A DNA stretch of 24,208 nt from Kiritimatiellia bacterium (GCA_017405115.1 JAFRBA010000235.1:1-24208), one strand, 5' to 3'; counted from the first letter of the stretch, positions 1 to 6,274 are shown. Made by a program: numbers and translations. The notes: a model not told the origin generated them from the sequence alone.

Positions 1-504
1 CGCGGCGGGCGTGGCGGGCTTCGCCACCCCGGCCACTCCGCCGACGGGACGCGCCCCGGCGTTCGCCCGGAGCTTCGCGGCGAAGATGCGGTCAAGTGCC
101 GCGCTCTCGTCCGCCTCCATCTCCTTCTGGCCCGCTCCGCCTCCGACGGGGTTTATCCACTTCACGCTGGAGTGCGTCTTGACGTTGCCGTTCTCGTCGT
201 ACTCCGGCGGGGTCTTCGGTTGGTTCTCGATCACCAGCTCGACTTTCAGGCCCGCGATGTTGTTGGGGAACCAAGAGAACGAGGTGCCGTCCCACCCCGT
301 CGCCCACTTGCGGACGTTCGCCATCTGCTTCTCGCGGATTTCCCCGGTGTTGCCGATGATGAGGCAGTCCCAGTTGCGGATGGTCTTATTCAGGGAGGGT
401 ATCGCCCACTCCGTCTGCAAGATCACGTTCCCGTTGTCCTTGCGGTATACACTCGCTGCAAGCCCCGTGGCCTCGTAAGTGCCGTCCTCGATATACTTTG
501 CCAT
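1..504 (-). CDS. DUF669-like phage ssDNA-binding protein (partial, 3' end off window)
   Basis: 168 codons are visible from the ATG at 504 and the frame stays open through base 1, so the C-terminus lies outside the window. The start follows GGAGGGACGCATC. The central part (AGLKVELVIENQP, then VKWINPVGG, about residues 84-122) resembles the OB-fold-like DUF669 proteins that phages often encode beside annealing ATPases. The tail (about residues 130-168) is rich in Ala, Gly and Pro, as in many ssDNA-binding proteins. The gene lies 14 bp downstream of the Sak4-like ATPase gene, which fits a single-strand DNA binding role in phage recombination or replication. The family assignment rests on pattern and position and is moderate; being a real gene is near certain. 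Confidence 0.6.
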   Translation of the reverse strand, partial: MAKYIEDGTYEATGLAASVYRKDNGNVILQTEWAIPSLNKTIRNWDCLIIGNTGEIREKQMANVRKWATGWDGTSFSWFPNNIAGLKVELVIENQPKTPPEYDENGNVKTHSSVKWINPVGGGAGQKEMEADESAALDRIFAAKLRANAGARPVGGVAGVAKPATPAA

Positions 505-518
505 GATGCGTCCCTCCG

Positions 519-1415
519 TCACTTGATGATTTCGCCCCAGTTGAAGTTGCCGTCCAGCGGATATGATCCGTCGGTCGTGCGGGACTTCGCCATGCAATGC
601 GGACGCTCGGACGCATAGATGGTCTTCGTCCCGCCTCCCTTGGCGACGCCGTTCTTCACGTCCACGTCGTACCCGATGAAGAGGAGGTGGTCGCACCACT
701 CCTTCACCGTGAGACGGATCGACGCCTTGCCGCTCGGCGGGTTCTGCAAGCGCGGCTCGTAGCGCAGCCAGTCCTCGCCCTCCGGGTTCGGCACGGTCGC
801 CGTGCATTCGTGGCAGACGAGGACGACGTTGCGCCCGGCGCGGGCGTGGCGGTCGAGGCGGGTCAGGAGTCCGTTGAAGGTCTCGGCGACGAGGACATAT
901 CCCTTGCCGAATCCGTACCCCTCGATGCTGTTGACGTACTGCCCCTTGTCGGTCGGCTTCGTTTTCAGCGTGTGCGCGAGCGCAAGGGCCTCCGCCTTGG
1001 TCGCCGTGTCAACCACAATGGTCTTCACCGCGTCCCACCCGTCGGCGTCCAGCGCAGACATGAGGCTCTGCCAGTCCGTCACGCCCTCCACGGGCACGAT
1101 GTTCTGCGAAAGGCCCTGCTCCGTCAGCCGTGCGGACAGGACGGCGAGGCTCCCGTCAAGGTCGATGAACGCGACGGGGCCGGGAAGGGCGGCGCAAAGC
1201 GTCGTCTTCCCGATGCCGCCAGTCCCGTAGACGACCACCCGGTGTCCGGCTGGCTTGGCGAGGCTGCCAAAGGCAACCTTGGCCTTGGCCGTCCCCGCGC
1301 TCGGCGGCGGCGGCATTGCGTTCTTGATCGTCCGGGCGGCGGGCTTCGCCGCCGGAGGCGTGGCCGACGCGGGCGCAGCTGGCGCGGCGGTCGGCATTGT
1401 AGGCATAGTAGACAT
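519..1415 (-). CDS. Sak4-like phage recombination ATPase (AAA_24 / RecA-like)
   Basis: 298 aa. After a low-complexity Ala/Pro-rich N-terminus (residues 1-45) comes a P-loop NTPase core: Walker A GTGGIGKTT at 64-72, an IDLDGSL strand near 84-90, and Walker B KTIVVDT near 131-137. This matches the AAA_24 family that includes the phage single-strand annealing protein Sak4. It probably binds or anneals ssDNA with ATP during phage recombination, together with the downstream DUF669-like protein and the upstream nuclease. The ATG at 1415 was chosen because AAGGAGCAGTAGAA precedes it and it sits just after the nuclease stop codon. The reading frame extends farther upstream but there overlaps the nuclease gene. 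The family is fairly sure; the exact biochemistry is inferred. Confidence 0.8.
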   Translation of the reverse strand: MSTMPTMPTAAPAAPASATPPAAKPAARTIKNAMPPPPSAGTAKAKVAFGSLAKPAGHRVVVYGTGGIGKTTLCAALPGPVAFIDLDGSLAVLSARLTEQGLSQNIVPVEGVTDWQSLMSALDADGWDAVKTIVVDTATKAEALALAHTLKTKPTDKGQYVNSIEGYGFGKGYVLVAETFNGLLTRLDRHARAGRNVVLVCHECTATVPNPEGEDWLRYEPRLQNPPSGKASIRLTVKEWCDHLLFIGYDVDVKNGVAKGGGTKTIYASERPHCMAKSRTTDGSYPLDGNFNWGEIIK

Positions 1416-1417
1416 TT

Positions 1418-2374
1418 CTACTGCTCCTTGGTGTTGGTTTGGTTTTGGTCTGTCGTCGCCGCCACGGTGGCGGCAACGGAAGATGATTTCAGCTTGAATC
1501 CGACGGGGAGGTGCTGCGCGTCTACGTGGACGCATTGCATACAGAACCCGGCGTACTCGCAGTTGCGGCAGGTGAGGCCGTTGCAGTTCCTCGCCCATCC
1601 ATGCTCCGGCAGCGCGGCCTTTCTCGCCGCCGCCTTGCAATGGAGGAGCATCTTGCATATCACGTCGCGCTGTATCTCAAACTCCGCTATTGCCGAGTCG
1701 AGGATCGCGACCTCCCGGCGGGCGTAGTAGAACTCCGGCCTCTCCATCGCGTCCGCCACCAGCCTGTCCCCGTACTCCTCCGCCGTCTCGTTCTGCTTCT
1801 GGCGGATCGCGGGCTTGCGTATCACGTCGTAGATCACGGTATCGACATCCCACCCGTTCGCCCTCGCGGCCAGCACGTACAGGAACAGCTGCCCGTTGAA
1901 CTGTAGCCGCGTCCAGTAGTCGGAGGTGTCGGATATGTCTTCGCCCGTGGTCTTGTGTTCCACTATCGCCGTGCGCCCGTCCTTCAGGACTGCCAGCCCG
2001 TCGATCACCCCGACGTGCTGGAACGTCCGGCTTGACGGGATCGGCAGCGTCCATTGGCACTCCGGGTGCATCTTCGCGATGGCCTCCTTCTCGCCGTCCG
2101 CCCTCCCGTAGAGGTGGAAGTACCCGCCGAGAAGCCCGTAGAGCTTCGCCAGCTCGATGGGGTCTGTGAGCTGCTGCCCGTCCTTCGCGGCCTCGTAGGA
2201 CTCCAGAAGCCCCTCGCCGTTTGCGCGGGCCTCCAACGCCCTGTGCATCGCGGAGCCGAATCGGAGGGCTGGCGCGGACTCCTCGCGCTCCAGACCGAGT
2301 TCGTACTGGTAGTAGTGCTTGCGGGGGCAAGCGAGGAACGCCGCCATCCGGCTTGCGCTCAATGTCTCCTTCAT
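1418..2374 (-). CDS. PD-(D/E)XK nuclease, Cas4/AddB-like with Fe-S cysteines
   Basis: 318 aa. The N-terminus (LSASRMAAFLACPRKHYY) and the motif GSAMHRALE with His44 are typical of RecB-family nucleases. The catalytic residues appear as Asp125 (GVIDG), Glu139 and Lys141 (VEHKTTG), with the family Gln at 162 (GQLFLY). One early cysteine, Cys16, plus the C-terminal set Cys269, Cys272 and Cys278 (TCRNCEYAGFC) matches the four-Cys pattern that holds a 4Fe-4S cluster in Cas4 and AddB. It is likely a DNA exonuclease making single-stranded substrate for the Sak4-like protein encoded 2 bp downstream. Its ATG overlaps the upstream stop as ATGA, and AAGGAGAAC precedes it. No CRISPR system is nearby, so the phage recombination role is preferred over spacer acquisition. 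Confidence 0.85.
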   Translation of the reverse strand: MKETLSASRMAAFLACPRKHYYQYELGLEREESAPALRFGSAMHRALEARANGEGLLESYEAAKDGQQLTDPIELAKLYGLLGGYFHLYGRADGEKEAIAKMHPECQWTLPIPSSRTFQHVGVIDGLAVLKDGRTAIVEHKTTGEDISDTSDYWTRLQFNGQLFLYVLAARANGWDVDTVIYDVIRKPAIRQKQNETAEEYGDRLVADAMERPEFYYARREVAILDSAIAEFEIQRDVICKMLLHCKAAARKAALPEHGWARNCNGLTCRNCEYAGFCMQCVHVDAQHLPVGFKLKSSSVAATVAATTDQNQTNTKEQ

Positions 2375-2619
2375 GGTTTTTTGTTCTCCTTGTGGTTTTG
2401 GTTCAAGAGTTGCGTTGTCACATCGTTTGCTATGAGCTTTAGGATTTCGTTTGGCAGCTGCTTCGTGATGACGCTGCCGCGTTCCGTCGTGATATTGCCG
2501 AACAGCGTGTTGTCGTCCGAGAAACGCGCAATGCTGATCGTCAGGATGTGGCGCACGTTGACGTATACGGGTTCGCTGCGCCGATTCGTCACCTCGATGA
2601 ACTTGTCGTGTCCGTACAT
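2371..2619 (-). CDS. Small phage protein of unknown function (82 aa)
   Basis: 82 aa, beginning MYGHDKFIEVTNRRSEP. The ATG at 2619 is preceded by a near-perfect AAGGAGGTGCGCTG ribosome site and overlaps the upstream stop codon as TGATG; its own stop overlaps the nuclease start as ATGA. The order of short beta strands followed by a helix (ITTERGSVITKQLPNEILKL) recalls FlbD-like small proteins, but this is only a shape resemblance. No catalytic motif is visible. Tight coupling on both sides places it firmly in the recombination operon. Confidence 0.75.
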   Translation of the reverse strand: MYGHDKFIEVTNRRSEPVYVNVRHILTISIARFSDDNTLFGNITTERGSVITKQLPNEILKLIANDVTTQLLNQNHKENKKP

Positions 2620-2858
2620 CAGCGCACCTCCTTCGCCTCTTCCGCCGCCCGGTCGTATTCGCCGCTCATCTGGTCTGGCGTCAGCTTGCAGAACGCCCAG
2701 ACGAGCCAGATGACTGCGGCAACGAGGATGAGGCACCCCGCGCCGTCGCCGATGGCGTTCAGCCTCCGTCGCCACATACGGCGCACCTCCGCGTCGTACT
2801 CCGCCGCGTCCATGTCGGACGCGCTGCGGTCGCACCAGTTTTTCAGTTCGTTGTTCAT
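2619..2858 (-). CDS. Small single-pass membrane protein (79 aa), unknown function
   Basis: 79 aa with one clear hydrophobic segment of about 20 residues (CLILVAAVIWLVWAFC, residues about 42-57 and flanks). A highly basic stretch (RRMWRRRL, 26-33) precedes it, so by the positive-inside rule the N-terminus is probably cytoplasmic. The 22-residue tail is polar. It starts at ATG 2858 behind CAGGAGGTAAAACCAAACC and has an A/C-rich leader containing CCAAAACCA (2878-2886). It is translationally coupled to the following 82-aa gene. A membrane role such as exclusion or anchoring is possible, but nothing in the sequence decides it. Confidence 0.75.
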   Translation of the reverse strand: MNNELKNWCDRSASDMDAAEYDAEVRRMWRRRLNAIGDGAGCLILVAAVIWLVWAFCKLTPDQMSGEYDRAAEEAKEVR

Positions 2859-2891
2859 GGTTTGGTTTTACCTCCTGTGGTTTTGGTTGGG

Positions 2892-3161
2892 TCACTTCGT
2901 GTAAGCGTAGAGCGATTCGGCGGTTATCCGTTTGGTCTTGCGGACTTTGCGGGTCTTCAACTCGCCGTCTCGCTTCATGCGGGCGATGGTCGGGATCGAC
3001 ACGCCCAGCACAAGCGCGGCCTGTTTCTCCGTGAACAGTCGCATTTCCGGCTCTGCCGAAGGGTTTGCGATGAAGCGGAGGAGCTTCGCCTTTGCGGAGG
3101 GGCTGATCGTGAGGTCTGCCCGGATCGCGCTGGTGATGATCGTGCGGGTTGCGGCTGTCAT
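2892..3161 (-). CDS. Excisionase/MerR-type helix-turn-helix DNA-binding protein
   Basis: 89 aa. The C-terminal half (LFTEKQAALVLGVSIPTIARM, then basic KTRKVRKTKR, ending ITAESLYAYTK) is a typical HTH_17 winged helix as in excisionases and phage Xis/AlpA-like regulators. The N-terminal 40 residues have no recognised domain. Its ATG at 3161 overlaps the stop of the ribbon-helix-helix gene as ATGA, so the two are co-translated. Likely roles are excision directionality with the integrase at 7191-8330 or transcriptional control of the operon; the sequence does not separate these. Confidence 0.8.
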   Translation of the reverse strand: MTAATRTIITSAIRADLTISPSAKAKLLRFIANPSAEPEMRLFTEKQAALVLGVSIPTIARMKRDGELKTRKVRKTKRITAESLYAYTK

Positions 3162-3316
3162 TGCGCCCGGCCCTTTCTGCGAGGCTTGCGTATGCCGCGC
3201 TTGATGAGGACTTCGGCCTCGCGCATCATGGCGCGTCCGTTCTCGGCGGCTTGCCGTTCCAGAGCGTTTTTGTCCTCCGGCTGGAGTTTTACGATGATGG
3301 CTTTTTCGTTGCTCAT
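3158..3316 (-). CDS. Ribbon-helix-helix (Arc/CopG-like) protein, 52 aa
   Basis: 52 aa. A beta strand (KAIIVKL, 4-10) followed by two helices (PEDKNALERQAAENG and RAMMREAEVLIKRGI) gives the Arc/CopG ribbon-helix-helix pattern, then a basic tail (RKPRRKGRAQ). Such proteins dimerise and bind short palindromes through the paired strands. It is the third of three consecutive RHH-type genes. One operator copy (3329-3348) sits directly upstream of its ribosome site AAAGGACAACCAC. The frame runs farther upstream, but the ATG at 3316 is the only start with a ribosome site and leaves the operators outside the gene. Confidence 0.75.
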   Translation of the reverse strand: MSNEKAIIVKLQPEDKNALERQAAENGRAMMREAEVLIKRGIRKPRRKGRAQ

Positions 3317-3328
3317 GTGGTTGTCCTT

Positions 3329-3435
3329 TGTGTGGGTACACATACGGCCTAATGCAATGTGTGGGTACACATACGGCTGAAAAGTCACGCCGCGTCCGTC
3401 TTCGTCGCTTCGCTATGTGTGGGTACACATACGGC
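3329..3435. repeat. Three copies of a palindromic operator-like repeat
   Basis: The 20-mer TGTGTGGGTACACATACGGC occurs exactly at 3329-3348, 3358-3377 and 3416-3435. Copies two and three are also preceded by A and followed by TGAAAAGT, extending their identity to about 29 bp. The core ATGTGT-GGGT-ACACAT is an inverted repeat with a 4-bp spacer, typical of a dimer binding site. Copy starts are 29 and 58 bp apart, so they are phased in steps of 29 bp. They surround the starts and ends of small RHH genes. Transcribed on the minus strand, each could also fold into a small RNA hairpin with an ACCC loop, and copy one abuts a ribosome site. Confidence 0.85.
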
Positions 3436-3561
3436 TGAAAAGTTCTTGACGGCTGCGCGTACTACCTCGCCCCGGGTGAGGCCAAGACGCTCGGCTGCGT
3501 CTGCAATCTGCCGTTCCTCGTCGTCTGTGAAGGGGACTTCGCAGAGTATTTCCAGTTCCAT
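3385..3561 (-). CDS. Ribbon-helix-helix (CopG-like) protein, 58 aa
   Basis: 58 aa, beginning MELEILCEVPFTDDEERQ. A short strand (residues 2-10) is followed by helix A (DDEERQIADAAERLG) and helix B (TRGEVVRAAVKNF), a good CopG-type RHH fold. The last 16 residues are encoded over a copy of the palindromic operator (3416-3435), so the C-terminus reads AVCVPTHSEATKTDAA and is probably unstructured. The start overlaps the previous stop as TAATG, and AAAGGGGCGATGTA lies upstream. It is likely a regulator binding the operator copies around it; a function as an antitoxin is possible, but no toxin gene is adjacent. Confidence 0.7.
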   Translation of the reverse strand: MELEILCEVPFTDDEERQIADAAERLGLTRGEVVRAAVKNFSAVCVPTHSEATKTDAA

Positions 3562-3737
3562 TACATCGCCCCTTTCTCTTTCAGAGCCTTGATGAAGTTA
3601 CTGACCGCCGAGCGTATGAACACGCTTTTGTTCGTCTCCTTGATCGCCTCCATAGCTCGCAGCATGGCGGCGTGTTCCTCGTAGGGGAACCAGATGTTCT
3701 CCCTTCGTCCGAGGTGTCTGTCCTGTTCTTTTGGCAT
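3561..3737 (-). CDS. Ribbon-helix-helix-like protein, 58 aa, first gene of the regulatory operon
   Basis: 58 aa, beginning MPKEQDRHLGRRENIWF. Residues 12-18 (ENIWFPY) can form the DNA-contacting strand, followed by helices HAAMLRAMEAIKE and KSVFIRSAVSNFIKALKEK. This matches the RHH layout of Arc and MobC-type proteins. AAAGGTAATCGGCC precedes the ATG. It lies directly downstream of the strong promoter at 3769-3798, whose spacer contains an operator palindrome, so this gene or its two downstream relatives probably autoregulate the operon. The three RHH proteins differ strongly from each other and may form homo- or heterodimers. Confidence 0.65.
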   Translation of the reverse strand: MPKEQDRHLGRRENIWFPYEEHAAMLRAMEAIKETNKSVFIRSAVSNFIKALKEKGAM

Positions 3738-3768
3738 GGCCGATTACCTTTCTTGTCGTTGTGAGTGT

Positions 3769-3798
3769 ATTATACCAAATGTGTGGGCACACAGTCAA
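3769..3798 (-). promoter_or_regulatory. Promoter of the RHH operon with operator in its spacer
   Basis: On the minus strand TTGACT (3798-3793), an 18-bp spacer and TATAAT (3774-3769) form a near-consensus promoter, with TGG before the -10 box. The spacer contains TGTGTGGGCACACA (3779-3792), a perfect palindrome related to the three operators at 3329-3435. A protein bound there would block RNA polymerase. The predicted start near 3762 gives a 25-nt leader for the first RHH gene. Confidence 0.8.
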
Positions 3799-3835
3799 TA
3801 GTGGTTTTATAGAAAATTGCTATAGCGGAATATGG

Positions 3836-3841
3836 TATAAT
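3836..3841 (+). promoter_or_regulatory. Extended -10 promoter of the lone plus-strand gene; likely leaderless
   Basis: TATAAT at 3836-3841 is preceded by TGG (TGGTATAAT), an extended -10 element; no good -35 box is visible. The expected start, about 7 bp downstream, coincides with the ATG at 3848, so the mRNA would have no leader. The variant operator at 3779-3792 lies about 45 bp upstream between this promoter and the divergent RHH promoter. Confidence 0.7.
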
Positions 3842-3847
3842 TCGCGC

Positions 3848-4519
3848 ATGGGAATCATAGGGATCGAGTGGGGGCGCGTAGAGCATATCCAGTCGCCCGC
3901 CGAACGTGCCATGATGGAACGTGAAAGCGAACTCCGCAAACAAGCCACGGCCTACAAGCGGTTGAAGCAGTACGACAAGGCCGTAGAGTTCATGCGGGCG
4001 GCAAGGCGGCAACAATACCAAACGCCAATGTGGTACGATATAGAAACGCTTTTGAGAATACCAAAATATCTGATTCTCGCAGGGCGATACCAAGAGGCAA
4101 TAGACGAAGCAGCCGATATTCTGCGCGGCAAATGGGGAGTGTCCGGGACTGCCGAAGGGAATGGACAGCGCGAAGCCCGTGCGTATGCGGCAATGCGTAC
4201 TCACGATGTTGCGGCAGAAGCGGCGCGTCGAATGGGTAATTCCGCCGTCGCCGCCGAACATGAACAGGCGGCGAGATTCGCAGAAAGTTCCATGCCGTCG
4301 ATGCGTGTTGCAGACATAAAGGACGAGGCGCGGACGTGCCGCTGGACGATAGGAAGAATCGGCGATTGCGGGCTGAAAGATGGGCCATGTGCTAAATGGC
4401 ATGGTAAGTGCATATCCGTTGACGGCAGGAACCGCAAGTATCTTTCGATTGACGACGTTGATCTGCAAGCCGTATTTGGGAATGATAATCCGCATGGCGT
4501 GTATGCTGTAGATGTCTAG
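3848..4519 (+). CDS. Unknown protein with TPR-like helices and Cys-rich C-terminus (223 aa)
   Basis: 223 aa, the only plus-strand gene in the left phage region. Residues about 25-135 form helical pairs resembling tetratricopeptide repeats (YKRLKQYDKAVEFMRAARR; LILAGRYQEAIDEAADIL). The C-terminal part has four cysteines (CRWTIGRIGDCG, GPCAKWHGKC, about 171-197) that could bind a metal. Base composition is visibly more AT-rich than its neighbours. It has its own extended -10 promoter, is divergent from the RHH regulators and is closed by a terminator at 4540-4569. That isolated, self-contained layout is typical of a moron or lysogeny-expressed gene. No known function is recognised; a regulator, exclusion or defence role is speculation. 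Confidence 0.75.
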   Translation: MGIIGIEWGRVEHIQSPAERAMMERESELRKQATAYKRLKQYDKAVEFMRAARRQQYQTPMWYDIETLLRIPKYLILAGRYQEAIDEAADILRGKWGVSGTAEGNGQREARAYAAMRTHDVAAEAARRMGNSAVAAEHEQAARFAESSMPSMRVADIKDEARTCRWTIGRIGDCGLKDGPCAKWHGKCISVDGRNRKYLSIDDVDLQAVFGNDNPHGVYAVDV

Positions 4520-4539
4520 ATGTAGAGGAAAGATGCGCA

Positions 4540-4569
4540 GCCCCGGTCGCGCTTGCGCGTGGCCGGGGC
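4540..4569. terminator. Hairpin between convergent genes
   Basis: GCCCCGG (4540-4546) pairs with CCGGGGC (4563-4569), and inside it CGCGC (4548-4552) pairs with GCGCG (4555-4559) around a TT loop. It lies between the converging ends of the TPR-like gene (4519) and the clamp-like gene (4579). No strong T-run follows, so it may act as a bidirectional transcription barrier rather than a textbook intrinsic terminator. Confidence 0.65.
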
Positions 4570-4578
4570 GCGTGTCGT

Positions 4579-6120
4579 TTACAGGCACTTCGCGATCCCG
4601 GCCTTGGCCTCGCTGCCAAACGCCGCGCCTATGCGCTCCAGCAGCTCGTCGGTCTCGTCGTTGCGCCACTCCATGTAGTCGTCCGTATCGTAGCCGTCGC
4701 CCTCCGAGCGGGCGGCGATCAGGTGGAAGTCTGCGGCGATCATGGCGAACTCCGGGACGGAAGGGGCGTTGACCGCCGCCCATTGGGATATGGCGATCCG
4801 CACCTCGTCGTGAAGGTTGCGGGCCGTCATGTCGCGCCATTCGGCTGCGTGTGCGTCCCACGGCGACGGCTGGACGGCTGGGGCCTCCGGCTGCGGCTCT
4901 GGCTTCGCGGCCCTGCGTGGCTTGCTGGCCTTGCGCTGGGGCCTCGCGGCCTCCGGCTGGGGAACGGCCACGGGCGCGGCTGCGGGCGTCTCTGGCGCGG
5001 GAGCTGGGCGTCCTGCTGGCGCGTCCATGAGCGCGTCGATCTCGTCCTCCGCCGCGATCCGCTTCTCGATGCGGGCGATCTCGTTCTGCCGCTGCTTGCG
5101 TCCCTTGCTGTACCCCTTGCACTCCAAGAAGTATTCGGACATCTTCTCCAGAAGCACCTTCTTGTCGCCGCACTTCATCCAACCGTCAAACACCGCCTTG
5201 TTTTCAGGCGACAGGCTTTCCCATTGCGCTGCGCCCGTGCCGTCGTACACCTTGCCCACGTCCGTTTCGCCGCGCTTCCACGCTTCGGTGATAGCCACGT
5301 AGAGGATGTTGTCGCGCACCCCTTTCTCCACGCGCTTCACCTCGTCGGCAAGACCCTTGCGCAGATCGTCCGCCCATGCGCGGCCCGTCTTCTCTTCGCC
5401 GTCGCTCCGCTCCGGCGCGGAGATCACGCGGCCCGTTATGGTGTTCAATACAATTCCACGACCGTCGCCGCGCCCCGGCCTCAACTCAAAACTTACGTGC
5501 GAGTGGGTTTTGGGAATATAAGTCCTGATCGGCATTGCGACGAGCGTGGTGTCCGCGTTCTTCGCAAGAATCGCGTGTACGCCGTCCACGGCCTTGAACT
5601 CGGTGATGCTGTTCGCGTCCATCGCCTCCGCGACCCTGCGCAGAACCGCCGCGTCAAAGGCTATGTGCTTTCCTTCCGGCAGGGGGATAGCCGCGTACAC
5701 GTTCATCTTGTGGTCTATCGCCCGCGCAAGGCGGATGCCATTTGCGCACACCTCCGCGACCTTCACCGGGTCGATGGTCACGCCGCAAGCCTCGTCACCG
5801 TACTTCGGCACGACGCCCTGCCAGTTCGGATAGTCGCCGTCCGGCGCGTCCGGGTTGAATCCGTGCTTGGTTGCGATCAGGGCTTTTCCGTCCGTCGCCA
5901 CGACTACGCCGTTCTTCTTGTCGTGCCACGGCTTCATCAGCGTCTTGCGCGTCTCGTCGGTGGCGACGAATCCCTCCACGATCTTCGCCGCCTTGGCGAT
6001 CCTCTTGGCCTCCGCCTGAATCGCCCGGTTCTCCGCCGCGATTGCGCGGGCGGACACCCGGCAGCGCGGCTGCTCCGGCTGCTCCGTCGTCGGCTGCGTC
6101 TTCTCTGTCGTCTTCTTCAT
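4579..6120 (-). CDS. Sliding-clamp-like phage protein with long C-terminal extension
   Basis: 513 aa. Residues about 45-250 resemble the DNA polymerase III beta clamp: VVATDGKAL (73-81), DGDYPNWQGVVPK (94-106), then a helix and strands AAVLRRVAEAMDA and VHAILAKNADTTLVAMPIR. A charged helical region follows (about 290-365), then a Pro/Ala/Lys-rich linker and a compact acidic C-terminal domain (about 430-513). A cellular clamp has about 370 residues in three domains; here only part of that shape can be seen. It probably acts as a processivity factor or replication accessory. The ATG at 6120 overlaps a tiny upstream ORF as ATGA; the frame is open farther upstream but has no supported start there. 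The clamp assignment is by pattern only. Confidence 0.55.
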   Translation of the reverse strand: MKKTTEKTQPTTEQPEQPRCRVSARAIAAENRAIQAEAKRIAKAAKIVEGFVATDETRKTLMKPWHDKKNGVVVATDGKALIATKHGFNPDAPDGDYPNWQGVVPKYGDEACGVTIDPVKVAEVCANGIRLARAIDHKMNVYAAIPLPEGKHIAFDAAVLRRVAEAMDANSITEFKAVDGVHAILAKNADTTLVAMPIRTYIPKTHSHVSFELRPGRGDGRGIVLNTITGRVISAPERSDGEEKTGRAWADDLRKGLADEVKRVEKGVRDNILYVAITEAWKRGETDVGKVYDGTGAAQWESLSPENKAVFDGWMKCGDKKVLLEKMSEYFLECKGYSKGRKQRQNEIARIEKRIAAEDEIDALMDAPAGRPAPAPETPAAAPVAVPQPEAARPQRKASKPRRAAKPEPQPEAPAVQPSPWDAHAAEWRDMTARNLHDEVRIAISQWAAVNAPSVPEFAMIAADFHLIAARSEGDGYDTDDYMEWRNDETDELLERIGAAFGSEAKAGIAKCL

Positions 6121-6236
6121 GTTTGCTCCTGTTCTGCCGTTTCCGGCTTGTTGGTTTGGTTGTCGTGGTCTCCGCCGAGCCCCGGCGTGGTTTCCGGGGC
6201 CCGGACGGACATCACTGGTGATCTTGGCTTGCTCAT
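6117..6236 (-). CDS. Short polar ORF (39 aa) coupled to the clamp-like gene
   Basis: 39 codons, beginning MSKPRSPVMSVRAPE. The stop overlaps the clamp-like gene start as ATGA. There is no Shine-Dalgarno site; instead the start follows two tandem A/C-rich leader units with CCAAAACCA (6241-6249 and 6259-6267). The peptide is polar and low in hydrophobic residues, with no domain. It could be a real small protein or a leader peptide that couples translation to the clamp-like gene. Confidence 0.45.
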   Translation of the reverse strand: MSKPRSPVMSVRAPETTPGLGGDHDNQTNKPETAEQEQT

Positions 6237-6272
6237 GGTTTGGTTTTGGTCGGTGGTTTGGTTTTGGTCGTC
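6237..6272 (-). repeat. Tandem A/C-rich leader repeat (two 18-bp units)
   Basis: GGTTTGGTTTTGGTCGGT at 6237-6254 is followed by GGTTTGGTTTTGGTCGTC at 6255-6272 (plus-strand reading), 16 of 18 positions alike. On the transcribed strand this is a run of ACC/AAACC units directly before the ATG at 6236, which lacks a Shine-Dalgarno site. The same CCAAAACCA core occurs before other starts in the left region. Confidence 0.75.
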
Positions 6273-6274
6273 CG

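Noticed and set aside
3329..3435. Possible mini CRISPR array near a Cas4-like nuclease
   Set aside because: Only three repeats, gaps of 9 and 38 bp, repeats are palindromic and one lies inside a gene; no other cas genes. Operator sites explain them better.
3598..3798. 66-codon minus-strand frame over the RHH promoter
   Set aside because: It starts upstream of the promoter's -10 box and is out of frame with the 58-aa RHH gene, which has the ribosome site and a recognisable fold.
3770..5182. 470-codon open frame on the minus strand across the TPR-like gene
   Set aside because: Its first third is the wrong frame of the clamp-like gene and the rest is antisense to the plus-strand gene; it crosses the terminator at 4540-4569.
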